From the NCBI GenBank assembly GCA_019359615.1, contig JAHHHA010000024.1, forward strand, positions 1 to 64,000: 64,000 bases of DNA. Direction: 5' to 3'. Position numbers and translations under genes: made by a program. How positions within the stretch are numbered: position 1 is the stretch's first letter; each line of letters starts with the position of its first letter. This document shows, in pieces, positions 33,381 through 42,490 of this stretch. This stretch comes from Cyanosarcina radialis HA8281-LM2. Lineage in GTDB: Bacteria > Cyanobacteriota > Cyanobacteriia > Cyanobacteriales > CCAP-1448. The notes beneath the pieces were generated by a model, which had not been told where the DNA came from, did no database searches, and worked only from the letters and a program-made list of their open reading frames with translations.

Positions 33381-34743
33381 TTTGAATTTTTCTCCTCAAT
33401 AAATGCCAGCACGAAAAAGAGTTAACACAAAAGCAACTTAAATACATAAAAACGCTGGCTAGAGCAATACCTGCGATACCCAGCCAATGACTGAATGTAA
33501 TATCTAAGATAATATCTATTATCAAGTTAAGGGCGGCATTGAACATTAAAAACAAATTACCCTGCAATGCTGAAATCATTCTATTTATGAGAATATTGCC
33601 AATATAAAAAGGTATTTGCAAGGATAAAAAAGCTTGAACCTGGGCGACTAAAATAGTATCTTCATGACTAAATTTTCCTCTTTGATAAACTAACTGAACG
33701 AGCGGTTCAGAAAAGATATACAAACAGGTTGTTAGAGGGATAGCGATCGCAAATATTAGTAGTAAATAGCGTCTGAGGGTGTGAGATATACCCGCCCAAT
33801 CTTTAGAGGCCACCATGCGAGAAAAATAAGGAATTACTGCCGTACTCAAAGCCGTCGTTAACAAAACGATCGGTAAAGCAGTGATGCGATTGCCATAATT
33901 TAGGGAGGAGATACTCCCTGTCGGCAATGTAGCTGCGACTAATTGATCGACTATAACTGTGCTATTCATCAAAAAAGAACTAGCAATTATCGGCAGATAT
34001 TGCTTAGTTACCTGAGCCATGCGTGCATCAAAACCATGCCATTGCGGGAGCAATGAAATCTCCTGGAGGCGCAGCGATTTTCCCAAAACAGTCAGTTCTA
34101 GTATCGCCCCAAAAACTAATGCTGCTGGCAAGGCAAATATTCCCCAGCCTGGAAAAAATAATAACAGCAAAATAGTAATAAGAGGAGTTAAAATTGGAGA
34201 AATAGCTGATAGAGCGAATCGTTCTCCAGCGTTTAAAACATTAGTCCAGATGGTGACTAGACCGCTGAGTAAAATTGCTGGAGCGATCGCGCACAATAAC
34301 TTAAAGGTTAAATCTATCTTATCGGCATTAAATCCAGAAGCGATCGAGGGCAAATATAAGGGGGCTGCAACCAGGGTAACAATAGTAGCAATTGCTAAGA
34401 TTATCAAGTTCCAAGTTATAGTTCCAGATAATAGTTTTTGAGCTACTTGTTTACCTTCCTGTTCTCGAACTTGAATATAAGTAGGAATAACTGCCGCATT
34501 CACCGAACCAGTGACGGTATTAATAATAAAAGCCGAAACCGTCAGAGTCATAAAAAAGGCATCGACCGCATCGCCAGTGCCAAATCTCCAAGCGACTACT
34601 GATTCTTTAGCAAAAGTTACTACTTTTACTAATAAGGTTCCTAAAGCAACAATTGCTGCTGCTCCAAAGATTTGGCGATTTACAGAACCGCTTGTTAGTT
34701 GCTGCCACCAACCATAAATTTTTTTTACTTGCTTAGATGCCAT
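33358..34743 (-). CDS. MurJ/Wzx-like lipid-linked glycan flippase (MOP superfamily)
   Basis: About 461 residues with 12-14 hydrophobic helices. The N-terminal part (GAAAIVALGTLLVKVVTFAKESVVAWRFG, then DAVDAFFMTLTVSAFI) and VIDQLVAATLPTGSISSLNYGNRI are MurJ/MviN-like. In this cluster it most likely flips the EPS repeat unit as a Wzx substitute. The frame is open to an ATG at 34809; I chose 34743 because the extra 22 residues are not typical. The start is uncertain. Confidence 0.8.
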   Translation of the reverse strand: MASKQVKKIYGWWQQLTSGSVNRQIFGAAAIVALGTLLVKVVTFAKESVVAWRFGTGDAVDAFFMTLTVSAFIINTVTGSVNAAVIPTYIQVREQEGKQVAQKLLSGTITWNLIILAIATIVTLVAAPLYLPSIASGFNADKIDLTFKLLCAIAPAILLSGLVTIWTNVLNAGERFALSAISPILTPLITILLLLFFPGWGIFALPAALVFGAILELTVLGKSLRLQEISLLPQWHGFDARMAQVTKQYLPIIASSFLMNSTVIVDQLVAATLPTGSISSLNYGNRITALPIVLLTTALSTAVIPYFSRMVASKDWAGISHTLRRYLLLIFAIAIPLTTCLYIFSEPLVQLVYQRGKFSHEDTILVAQVQAFLSLQIPFYIGNILINRMISALQGNLFLMFNAALNLIIDIILDITFSHWLGIAGIALASVFMYLSCFCVNSFSCWHLLRRKIQSESGSNY

Positions 34744-34922
34744 TAGAGATAAATTTAAGGAGAGCATAGATTGGGTAGGGACGCAATCCTTCGGCAAGTT
34801 TAGGAACATAGATTGCGCCCCTACACGGAATTTATATGTAGCAGGTATCGAACAAAATAGTAGGAACTCCTATATATAATTCCCAACTGCCAACATAAAA
34901 TATCTAACCTCGTCAATATTTA

Positions 34923-36425
34923 TTACTTTAGGCGCTGACGTAACTTAAAAAAACGATCGCCTGCATAATTGTCCCCAGTGGCTTTTGGATCGATCGTCAC
35001 GCCTCGAAGTAAATAATTATACCCCGTGGCTGCTTCCCAGGTATTGCGATTAGCCAAGCGGATAGAATATTCTGGGCGGTTATATAAATTGGGCGCGGGA
35101 TCTGGCAAATTTAGCAGTACATCGTAGGTTCCAGGTAAAATTTTAGCTGGAATTCCGCCCGCAATCTCGATCCTGCTAATCGTATCTGGCATCCAGCGGC
35201 GGGGATCTGCCTGCACGGGTAAATAGTATTCGGCACCAGTTTGGTTGTGACGTAAAATTATTTCTAATAACCGAGGATTATACGGACTAGCCCAACCTTC
35301 ATTCTCAATTTTTAAGTCGAGAGAAAAGCTGCCTCCTGGTTTGACTCGATTCGAGATTGCCGAACTTAATAAGCGAAAGCGGTAGCCCAAGCGACGTTGA
35401 ATTTCGCCGAGACATCCTTGAGTCTTCCATAACTCTATAACCTCGCGTTCGTACTCAAAATTTAAACTGCTCCAACGCATTCTCGCTAATTCTTTCAGAG
35501 CATTACTGCATTGAATATAAGGTTGGGCATCGCTGTTAGCACTGCAAGTTTCTCCTCCTTGAACCACATATAGATTATCCTGGTTTAAAAAATTCTTTTC
35601 GCTCTCGATCGTCTCTATATCTGAATCTTTATAGGTACTCCAATCGTCGCTATCAGCCAGGAAACATTCGTTACTCTGACCAGTTCTGGCACGATAAGTG
35701 CGGTTGAAACCTTCTTTACTAGTTAGAGGATTGGGATTGTCGTAAATCTCTAATTTATGTTTGGGATAGCGTAAAGCTACCATTCTTTCTGGGGGCAAAA
35801 CCGATAAAATTTTAAACGTAATCGCTCTCATATCCTTAAGGTTGAGCAAATTGTTAGTAGAACGATTCCACTCTCCCCAGTAGCCGATAAAACCAGCGTG
35901 TAAATAGGCAATAACATCATAATTACTTTTTAATACAGGCTTTAACTGGTCGAGATGAGATAAAATTCTATTTTTAGCAGCATCAGGGCCGCCGTGAATC
36001 CAATTGTAGCTAAAGACGATAATTAACTTAACTCCTGCTTGTCTGGCCAGATTCATTTCATTCGATACCAGTTGCAGAAAAGCAGGCGATAAAGGTTTAT
36101 TTCTAAAATCGGAGATGATATATATTCGCCGAACTAAAGAGAAATTATCCTTTCTAACTTTTTGCAAATCTGCCAGTTTCAAAGGTTGATTAATGTCCTT
36201 GACTGTGGGATTAAATGGAATAAAAAAACCTCGTTCGGGGTTGGGAAAATTTTCATCGCTCTCTTCGTAAGTAGTCGTCACAGTAGGAGAAACTATATCC
36301 GCTCGACTTGAAGCAGTTTCTAAGTGCAAAACTGCTAGTAAAGCTAATAGCAGCTTGATATACTTAACAGTTGTGACGCTAGCGGTTAATTTTGATGACG
36401 CAACTCGCTCTTTCGCATTCAACAT
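34923..36425 (-). CDS. DUF4874/DUF4832 secreted protein, copy 1
   Basis: About 500 residues. An N-terminal hydrophobic segment (IKLLLALLAVLHLETASSRA) is a probable signal peptide. DUF4874 follows, with the hallmark NFPNPERGFFIPFNP (about 60-75), VIAYLHAGFIGYWGEWNRSTNN and RMVALRYPKHK. The C-terminal DUF4832 has a beta-sandwich look (VLLNLPDPAPNL, IRLANRNTWEAATGYNYL). The DUF4874 part resembles a glycoside-hydrolase-like barrel. I chose 36425 over 36455 so the divergent gene does not overlap. Paralogue at 37271. Confidence 0.88.
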   Translation of the reverse strand: MLNAKERVASSKLTASVTTVKYIKLLLALLAVLHLETASSRADIVSPTVTTTYEESDENFPNPERGFFIPFNPTVKDINQPLKLADLQKVRKDNFSLVRRIYIISDFRNKPLSPAFLQLVSNEMNLARQAGVKLIIVFSYNWIHGGPDAAKNRILSHLDQLKPVLKSNYDVIAYLHAGFIGYWGEWNRSTNNLLNLKDMRAITFKILSVLPPERMVALRYPKHKLEIYDNPNPLTSKEGFNRTYRARTGQSNECFLADSDDWSTYKDSDIETIESEKNFLNQDNLYVVQGGETCSANSDAQPYIQCSNALKELARMRWSSLNFEYEREVIELWKTQGCLGEIQRRLGYRFRLLSSAISNRVKPGGSFSLDLKIENEGWASPYNPRLLEIILRHNQTGAEYYLPVQADPRRWMPDTISRIEIAGGIPAKILPGTYDVLLNLPDPAPNLYNRPEYSIRLANRNTWEAATGYNYLLRGVTIDPKATGDNYAGDRFFKLRQRLK

Positions 36426-36440
36426 AAAACAAGGATAGGT

Positions 36441-37274
36441 ATGAGTTTGCAACACGCAGCAGAGATTAAATCTGGAAATCGTTTTGCTTTTGGCGAGAAT
36501 TGGGCGCGATTTTTGACGGCGCTAGACGAAGATCGAATTCGTCAGGCAGAACAGTCGCTATGCGACACCCTCAAAATGCCAAACCTCAAGGAAAAGCGGT
36601 TTCTCGATGTTGGTTCTGGTAGCGGTTTATTCAGTCTGGCGGCTCGGAGACTGGGAGCAAAGGTTCGTTCTTTCGATTATGACCCCGAATCGGTTGCCTG
36701 TACCGAGGAATTGAAGCGAAGGTATTTTCCTGACGATCCCGATTGGCAGGTGGAACAAGGTTCGGCGCTCGACGCAGAATATCTAAAATCTCTCGATCGA
36801 TGGGATATTGTTTACTCTTGGGGAGTGCTGCATCACACCGGGAATATGTCGCAAGCCCTCGCTAACGTCTCAGACCTCGTAGCTGATGGCGGAAGTCTCT
36901 TCATTTCGATTTACAACGATCAAGGTCGAGCGAGCCGATTCTGGTTGAAAGTCAAGCAAACTTACAATCAACTACCGCCGAGTTGGCGATGGCTAATTCT
37001 TTGGCCGGCAGCATTTAGAATTTGGGGGCCGACCACCATCCGAGATTTAGCAGCGGGGAAACCCTTCCACACTTGGCGGAATTACTCTAAAGGGAGTTCG
37101 CGCGGGATGTCGCCGTGGCGGGATGTCATCGATTGGGTAGGCGGTCTTCCCTTTGAGGTGGCAAGGCCCGAAGAGATTATTTTTTTGTTTCAGGATCGGG
37201 GGTTCCGTCTCGACGAACTCATGACTTGTGCGGGCGGCCATGGCTGCAACGAATATGTCTTTAAAAAAGTCTAA
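36441..37274 (+). CDS. Class I SAM-dependent methyltransferase, inverted between the DUF4832 paralogues
   Basis: 277 residues. It has motif I FLDVGSGSGLFSLAARRLG (about 53-71), VRSFDYDPESV, then WDIVYSWGVLHHTGNMSQAL and a C-terminal region with GMSPWRDVIDWVGGLPFE. It is the only plus-strand gene inside the minus-strand cluster. It begins 15 bp from copy 1 and overlaps the 3' end of copy 2 by four bases. Substrate unknown. Confidence 0.92.
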   Translation: MSLQHAAEIKSGNRFAFGENWARFLTALDEDRIRQAEQSLCDTLKMPNLKEKRFLDVGSGSGLFSLAARRLGAKVRSFDYDPESVACTEELKRRYFPDDPDWQVEQGSALDAEYLKSLDRWDIVYSWGVLHHTGNMSQALANVSDLVADGGSLFISIYNDQGRASRFWLKVKQTYNQLPPSWRWLILWPAAFRIWGPTTIRDLAAGKPFHTWRNYSKGSSRGMSPWRDVIDWVGGLPFEVARPEEIIFLFQDRGFRLDELMTCAGGHGCNEYVFKKV

Positions 37275-38713
37275 CGCAACTTAAAAAACAGATTGCCTGC
37301 ATAGTTGTTCCCTGCGACATTGCGATCGACTTTTACGCCGCGTAACAAGTAATTATAGCCCGTGCTTGGTTCCCAAGTATTTTGATTGGCCAAGCGGATG
37401 GCATACTCTGGGCGACGGTATAATGCTGGGGCGGGATCTGGCAAATTTAGTAAGACATCATACGTTCCAGGTGGCATAGTATTGGGAATTCCAGCGACAA
37501 TGTTGAGATTTGTCATCGTACTAGGTTTCCACCGACGCGGATCTGATGCCACTGGTAAATAATATTTCGCACGAGTTTGACTGTGACGCAAAATTACTTC
37601 TACTGAGCGAGGATTATACGGATTAGCCCAGCCTGCATTTTCGATTTTTAAATTCAGAGAAAAGCTGCCCCCAGGTTTGACTTGGGAGGAAATAACCGAA
37701 CTTAATAAGTGGAAACGGTAGCCTAAGCGACGTTCAATTTCGCTCAGACATCCCTGCTGGCTCCATAGTTCTATGACCTCTCGTTCGTACTCCCAGTTTA
37801 GATCGCTCCAGCGCATTCTGGTTAATTCTTTCAGAGCATTACTGCATTGAATAAATGGTTGCGCTTCACTATCGGCACTACAGGTTTCTCCCCCCTGAAC
37901 TACATACAAATTGTCTTGGCTTAAATAGTTCTTTTCACTTTCTATTATTTGCGGATCTGTATCTTTATATGTTCCCCAATCGTCTAGGCTAGCAACAAAA
38001 CATTCGTTAATATGGCCAGTTCTAGCACGATAAGTTCCATTAAAACCTTCTTGGCTAGTTAGAGGATTAGGGTTATTATAAATTTCTATTTTATGTTTGG
38101 GATAGCGTAAAGTTACCATTCTTTGTGGAGGTAAGGCTGATAAAATTCTAAATGTAATTGCTCTCATGTCATTAGTATTGAGCAGATTATTCGTCGATCT
38201 ATTCCATTCTCCCCAGTAGCCAATAAAACCAGCGTGCAGATAGGCAATGACATCAGAATTACTCGTTAATATTGGCTTTAACTGGTCGAGATGAGATAAA
38301 ATCCTATTTCTAGGAGCATCGGGTCCGCCGTTAATCCAATTGTAGGTAAACTTGATAATTAATTTAACTCCTGCTTGTCTAGCTAATGCCATTTCATTTG
38401 ATACCAGTTGCAGAAAAGCAGGTGATAGTGGTTTGCCTCTAAACTCGGATATTAAATATATCCGTCGAACTAAAGACATATTATTTTTTCTAACTTGTTG
38501 TAAGGCTTCCAGTTTTAGAGGTTGGTTAATTGTCGTGGGATTAAAGGGGATAAAAAAACCTCTTTCGGGGTTGGGGAAATTTTCATAATTTTTTTGATAA
38601 TTACTTGTAATCGTCGGCGGATTTACTTGTGCTAATCCGGTGGGAATTTGTAAATGCAGGCTTGCTAGTAAAGCTAATGGTAGCGTCGTATACTTAACAG
38701 TTGCCACAGCCAT
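37271..38713 (-). CDS. DUF4874/DUF4832 secreted protein, copy 2
   Basis: 480 residues. Signal-peptide-like start (TLPLALLASLHLQIPTGLAQ), DUF4874 with NFPNPERGFFIPFNP, LKPILTSNSDVIAYLHAGF and NECFVASLDDW, and a C-terminal DUF4832 with VLLNLPDPAP. It is highly similar to copy 1 from the PERGF motif to the end. The two copies flank the inverted methyltransferase, as though duplicated and then split by an insertion or inversion. Likely secreted glycan-related function by context. Confidence 0.88.
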   Translation of the reverse strand: MAVATVKYTTLPLALLASLHLQIPTGLAQVNPPTITSNYQKNYENFPNPERGFFIPFNPTTINQPLKLEALQQVRKNNMSLVRRIYLISEFRGKPLSPAFLQLVSNEMALARQAGVKLIIKFTYNWINGGPDAPRNRILSHLDQLKPILTSNSDVIAYLHAGFIGYWGEWNRSTNNLLNTNDMRAITFRILSALPPQRMVTLRYPKHKIEIYNNPNPLTSQEGFNGTYRARTGHINECFVASLDDWGTYKDTDPQIIESEKNYLSQDNLYVVQGGETCSADSEAQPFIQCSNALKELTRMRWSDLNWEYEREVIELWSQQGCLSEIERRLGYRFHLLSSVISSQVKPGGSFSLNLKIENAGWANPYNPRSVEVILRHSQTRAKYYLPVASDPRRWKPSTMTNLNIVAGIPNTMPPGTYDVLLNLPDPAPALYRRPEYAIRLANQNTWEPSTGYNYLLRGVKVDRNVAGNNYAGNLFFKLR

Positions 38714-39167
38714 AATTGTTTTTTTTGAGGTAGATTTTAGGTTCAGAAGCTAACTGTCCCCTGCATATTCAACCACAAAAATTCAATTAAACTTCGATCG
38801 ATTATTTTTTCTGATTCGCTGATGTTTGCGTAAATTTACTGAATTGAGTTCCTCAAATTTTCTAGATAAGCTTTAAATTAGATAGTAATCGGAGTGAATA
38901 ATGATAAATCTATGTTTTTTCGATCGCCCTCGTTCAAAGGCGTTAGAGGCGATCGAAACCTCGATATCTGTAATTAATAACTGCCATTATTAGAACTGCC
39001 TATTTTTATTACTCTAGATAGTCAATAAAAATAAAAGATAATTAGTGCGACGATCGAAACAGAAAAACCGATCGCCGCCCGATCTGCTCGTAGCAGAACT
39101 AAAAAATAGCCTCTTCCATAATTTTTGGCATAAAAAAATCTTATGTTTCAGGGAAGAGATAAATTAA
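38714..39167. other. Intergenic region between DUF4832 copy 2 and the dehydratase-EAL gene
   Basis: A 454-bp AT-rich region without a credible gene. It contains several CGATCG sites; no T-run terminator was identified. A promoter for the leftward DUF4832 gene is expected but was not pinned down. Confidence 0.35.
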
Positions 39168-41990
39168 CTACAGCTTCATATCGATCAGAGTTTTGGCAAC
39201 TTCAGATTTAACTGGTTTTGAGAACAGATATCCTTGCCCGTACTGACATTTAATCGATTTGAGTTGGGCCAGTTGGGCGATGGTTTCAATGCCAGCAGCA
39301 GTCGTCTGCATTCCTAGCTCGTCAGCGATCGCAATAATTCTACGCACGATTTCCAAACTTTCTTCATCAACGTCAATTTGACCGATCAACGAGCGATCGA
39401 TTTTCAACATATCGAATTGACGATACGAACTCAGTTTCGGCAGCCGTTCTAAGCGGCTTAAGAACGAATAACCGATTCCCAATCGATCGACTTGTAACTG
39501 CACGCCTAACTTTTTCAGTTGCGACAGCTTGTGAGAAGCCGCTTCTGGATTTTCCATCACCACGCTTTCGGGAATCTCTAGGCGCAAATGGCGGGCACCT
39601 AGTTTAGTTTCTGCCAGAATTTGGGCAATTCGATCGACTAAATCGGCTTGGAAAAACTGCCTAGCCGAGAGATTGACGCTGACTATAGGCAAACGATCTC
39701 CAGGTAAATGGTGCTGCCAAGCCAGCAGGCGCGTGCAAGCTTCTCGCAATACCCACCAGCCTATAGGTACGATCAGGGCAGTTTCTTCGATCGCAGGCAT
39801 AAATTCTGCCAAAGAGATCAACCCTCGTCGAGGATGCTGCCAACGCAACAGGGCTTCAAAGCCGATAATTTTATTATTTTGCAAGTCAACGATCGGCTGA
39901 TAGTAAATTCGCAACCCTTCTAATGCTGGCGGTAAATTTTCCCCAATTTCTAACGGGGCTAGCGGCATTTCATTTTTGGCAGAAATGGCGGCGCTGAGGG
40001 CTTCGCTAAAGTCGATCTTCAGATCGACATCTTTATTCTTAGCTGCCTGCTTCGCTGGTACGGTTTGTGTATGGTAATCATTGGGTGCGTATTCCGAAAC
40101 CAACTGTTTCAGCAGACTGACGATTTCTGGCGCGTCGTTTTGCCGGGCCGCGTCGCAGACATCTTCGACCAGAGACTCCAGATTTGGCGGAATAATCCGA
40201 CTGGCGTTATGCACCATCAAAATCTTTTCGTGCTTGGTGGGGGTGTATTTTTCGCCAGGAATGAACAGTTCTTCATACAATTTTTCTCCCGGTCGCAAGC
40301 CCGTAAACAAGATGTCAATATCTTTCCCCACTTCATATCCAGACAGGCGAATCAAATCTTTAGCTAGATCGACGATCTTCACTGGTTGCCCCATATCCAG
40401 CATGAAGACTTCGCCCCCCTTACCGATTACCGCCGCCTGCAACACCAGTTGGACGGCTTCGGGAATAGTCATGAAATAGCGGCAAATTTCTGGATGAGTA
40501 ATCGTAATCGGGCCGCCAGCGGCGATTTGTTGCTTGAAAGTGGGAACGACGCTGCCCCTACTTCCCAGAACGTTACCAAAGCGGACGACGACGAACGCTT
40601 TGCCGCTCTTGCGGGCAGCATTGAGAACTAGCATTTCTGCCGTGCGCTTGCTAGCACCCATGACACTAGTAGGATTGACCGCTTTGTCAGTGGAGATCAT
40701 GACAAAGTTTTTGACGTGGTATCGCCGCGCCAAATCCAGTAAATTTTTTGTTCCTAAAACGTTATTAGTAATAGCTTCTGGGGAATTTAGTTCCATCAGG
40801 GGGACGTGCTTGTGGGCCGCTGCGTGAAAAATCACATCCGGGCGAAATTCAGCAAAAGCATAATCTAGCCGGGAAGGAAAGCGAATATCGGCAATTAAAG
40901 TCCTCAATTTAGGGATGTGGCCTTGAGCTTCGCCATCTTCTTTGAGAATTGCCAGTACCCTTTTGAGTTCTTGTTCGATCCCGAAGACAGAATTTTCTCC
41001 ATGTCCGAGCAGCAACATTTCTGTGGGCTGGCATTTGAGAACTTGGCGGCAAATTTCGCTGCCGATAGAGCCTCCCGCACCCGTGATCAAAACTTTTTTC
41101 CCTTCCAGGAATTGGGAAACTCGATCGATATCGGTTTTTACTGCTTCCCGTCTGAGCAAATCTTCAATTTCAATATCTCGCAGGCTTTGCACCCGAACTC
41201 GCCCGTGCAAATCGCTCAAAATCTCAGATAATCCCGGCAGCGTGCTGGTTCTTAGCCCGATAGAGTGACAAATATCGACGATTTCCCGGACGATCTCGCC
41301 CGAAACGCTGGGCATGGCGACGATCGCTCGATCGATACTCAAAGATTCTACCAATTGCGGTATGCGATCGCGATCGCCAGCTACCGTCAGTCCGCGAATG
41401 TGTAAGTTAAACTTGCCGGGATCGTCATCGATAAAAGCTACTGGATTGAGATTAAAGCTGGGGTTGCGTTGCATTTCTTGGACGAGGGAAACCCCAGCAT
41501 TGCCAGCACCGATAATTAATACCCTCTCCCCTGGAGTCATTCCTTGGCGTTTTTGACACATCCTTTCCATCGCTCGAATGCTAAAACGGATGCCCCCAAT
41601 TATCATCAAGCCCAACATACCATCGATCAAAGGTAGCGATCGCGGCAGGTTGGGCGGCAGCACCCCAGCAAAATGGAGGGCGTAGAACAAAAACGTTTGC
41701 AGCACTACCGCCGACAGCATCAGCATTGCCATCTGGGTGAGTTCGTCTATGCTGGCGTAGCGCCAGTAACGGCGGTAAAAGCCAAATCGGTATAGCACGC
41801 TCAATTTAACTGCCAGGAAAACGAGCGTCACAAATATCAAACTCGATTTATATGTTTCGATCTCAAAAGAAACATCGAGCCGCAAAATTAAAGCTAGTAG
41901 TGGTGTCAGTAAAAAAATTATCGTATCGATCGCCAAAAAATGGCTATTATTAAGTCTTATGAGTTTTTTTAAGATTTTTTCGATCGTCAT
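39168..41990 (-). CDS. Sugar-nucleotide 4,6-dehydratase (WbpM/CapD type) fused to a degenerate EAL domain
   Basis: 940 residues. Four N-terminal membrane helices (about 18-132), a first nucleotide-binding domain (VLIIGAGNAG, 157-166), and a long SDR dehydratase domain (TGAGGSIGSE 303-312; Ser433, Met444 and Lys448 give the S-M-K triad of WbpM-like enzymes). The C-terminal EAL domain runs from about 690 to 938. Glu712 (FEALLRW), Asn773, Glu805, Lys863 and Gln919 are kept, but DDFGTG is DRLGIG (835-840) and the EGVE Glu is Ala899. It probably binds c-di-GMP without hydrolysing it. WbpM enzymes make UDP-sugar precursors for glycans. Confidence 0.93.
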   Translation of the reverse strand: MTIEKILKKLIRLNNSHFLAIDTIIFLLTPLLALILRLDVSFEIETYKSSLIFVTLVFLAVKLSVLYRFGFYRRYWRYASIDELTQMAMLMLSAVVLQTFLFYALHFAGVLPPNLPRSLPLIDGMLGLMIIGGIRFSIRAMERMCQKRQGMTPGERVLIIGAGNAGVSLVQEMQRNPSFNLNPVAFIDDDPGKFNLHIRGLTVAGDRDRIPQLVESLSIDRAIVAMPSVSGEIVREIVDICHSIGLRTSTLPGLSEILSDLHGRVRVQSLRDIEIEDLLRREAVKTDIDRVSQFLEGKKVLITGAGGSIGSEICRQVLKCQPTEMLLLGHGENSVFGIEQELKRVLAILKEDGEAQGHIPKLRTLIADIRFPSRLDYAFAEFRPDVIFHAAAHKHVPLMELNSPEAITNNVLGTKNLLDLARRYHVKNFVMISTDKAVNPTSVMGASKRTAEMLVLNAARKSGKAFVVVRFGNVLGSRGSVVPTFKQQIAAGGPITITHPEICRYFMTIPEAVQLVLQAAVIGKGGEVFMLDMGQPVKIVDLAKDLIRLSGYEVGKDIDILFTGLRPGEKLYEELFIPGEKYTPTKHEKILMVHNASRIIPPNLESLVEDVCDAARQNDAPEIVSLLKQLVSEYAPNDYHTQTVPAKQAAKNKDVDLKIDFSEALSAAISAKNEMPLAPLEIGENLPPALEGLRIYYQPIVDLQNNKIIGFEALLRWQHPRRGLISLAEFMPAIEETALIVPIGWWVLREACTRLLAWQHHLPGDRLPIVSVNLSARQFFQADLVDRIAQILAETKLGARHLRLEIPESVVMENPEAASHKLSQLKKLGVQLQVDRLGIGYSFLSRLERLPKLSSYRQFDMLKIDRSLIGQIDVDEESLEIVRRIIAIADELGMQTTAAGIETIAQLAQLKSIKCQYGQGYLFSKPVKSEVAKTLIDMKL

Positions 41991-42490
41991 ATCTCACCCT
42001 GGTTCGGCTGCTGCCGATGTTTGCGATTTAGCTGTCCCTATAGCCCTGGAAGGCATGGGGGCGCTAATACTTAGCCTGTTTCGATCGCCGATTGCTGCTT
42101 GCCGCCAGTTATACCAAGTTGGCGATCCCGGCAATTCAGCTAGCACTAACGGCCACATTCATATATTTCCCCTCATTTGCTCAAAAACTGGCATTGTAAG
42201 GAGTTTTTTAAGATCGTCGGTTATGATGTATGCAATTATGGTACGTCTGGTGCTAGTAGAGGGAATAATCTATAAGTTAAGTAGTGCTAACCGCAAAATG
42301 GATGTTATTCTCAAGAGCGACCAGAGCTTCTCAAACAGCGAATATTTTCTGGGCAATACGTGCTATGCACAGGCTCCGCCAACGCAAATAGTTAATCGTA
42401 ATTTACAATATAGTCGGGATTGAATAAACAGCAATTTGGCCGATCTTTCCAGCGATTACAGCCCCCACATATATAGTCATTTATTCATCT
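41991..42490. other. Divergent intergenic region of the EPS cluster
   Basis: 500 bp between the dehydratase-EAL gene and the Wzc-like kinase. A 154-codon frame (41959-42423) runs through it but does not look like protein: it overlaps the start of the dehydratase gene and has no recognisable structure. Probable divergent promoters; no operator was identified. Confidence 0.45.

Noticed and set aside
40065-41268. Plus-strand frames opposite the dehydratase
   Set aside because: Antisense of a strongly supported conserved domain.
41959-42423. 154-codon frame in the divergent promoter region
   Set aside because: It overlaps the start of the dehydratase-EAL gene on the other strand, has no recognisable structure or RBS, and occupies the expected promoter region.
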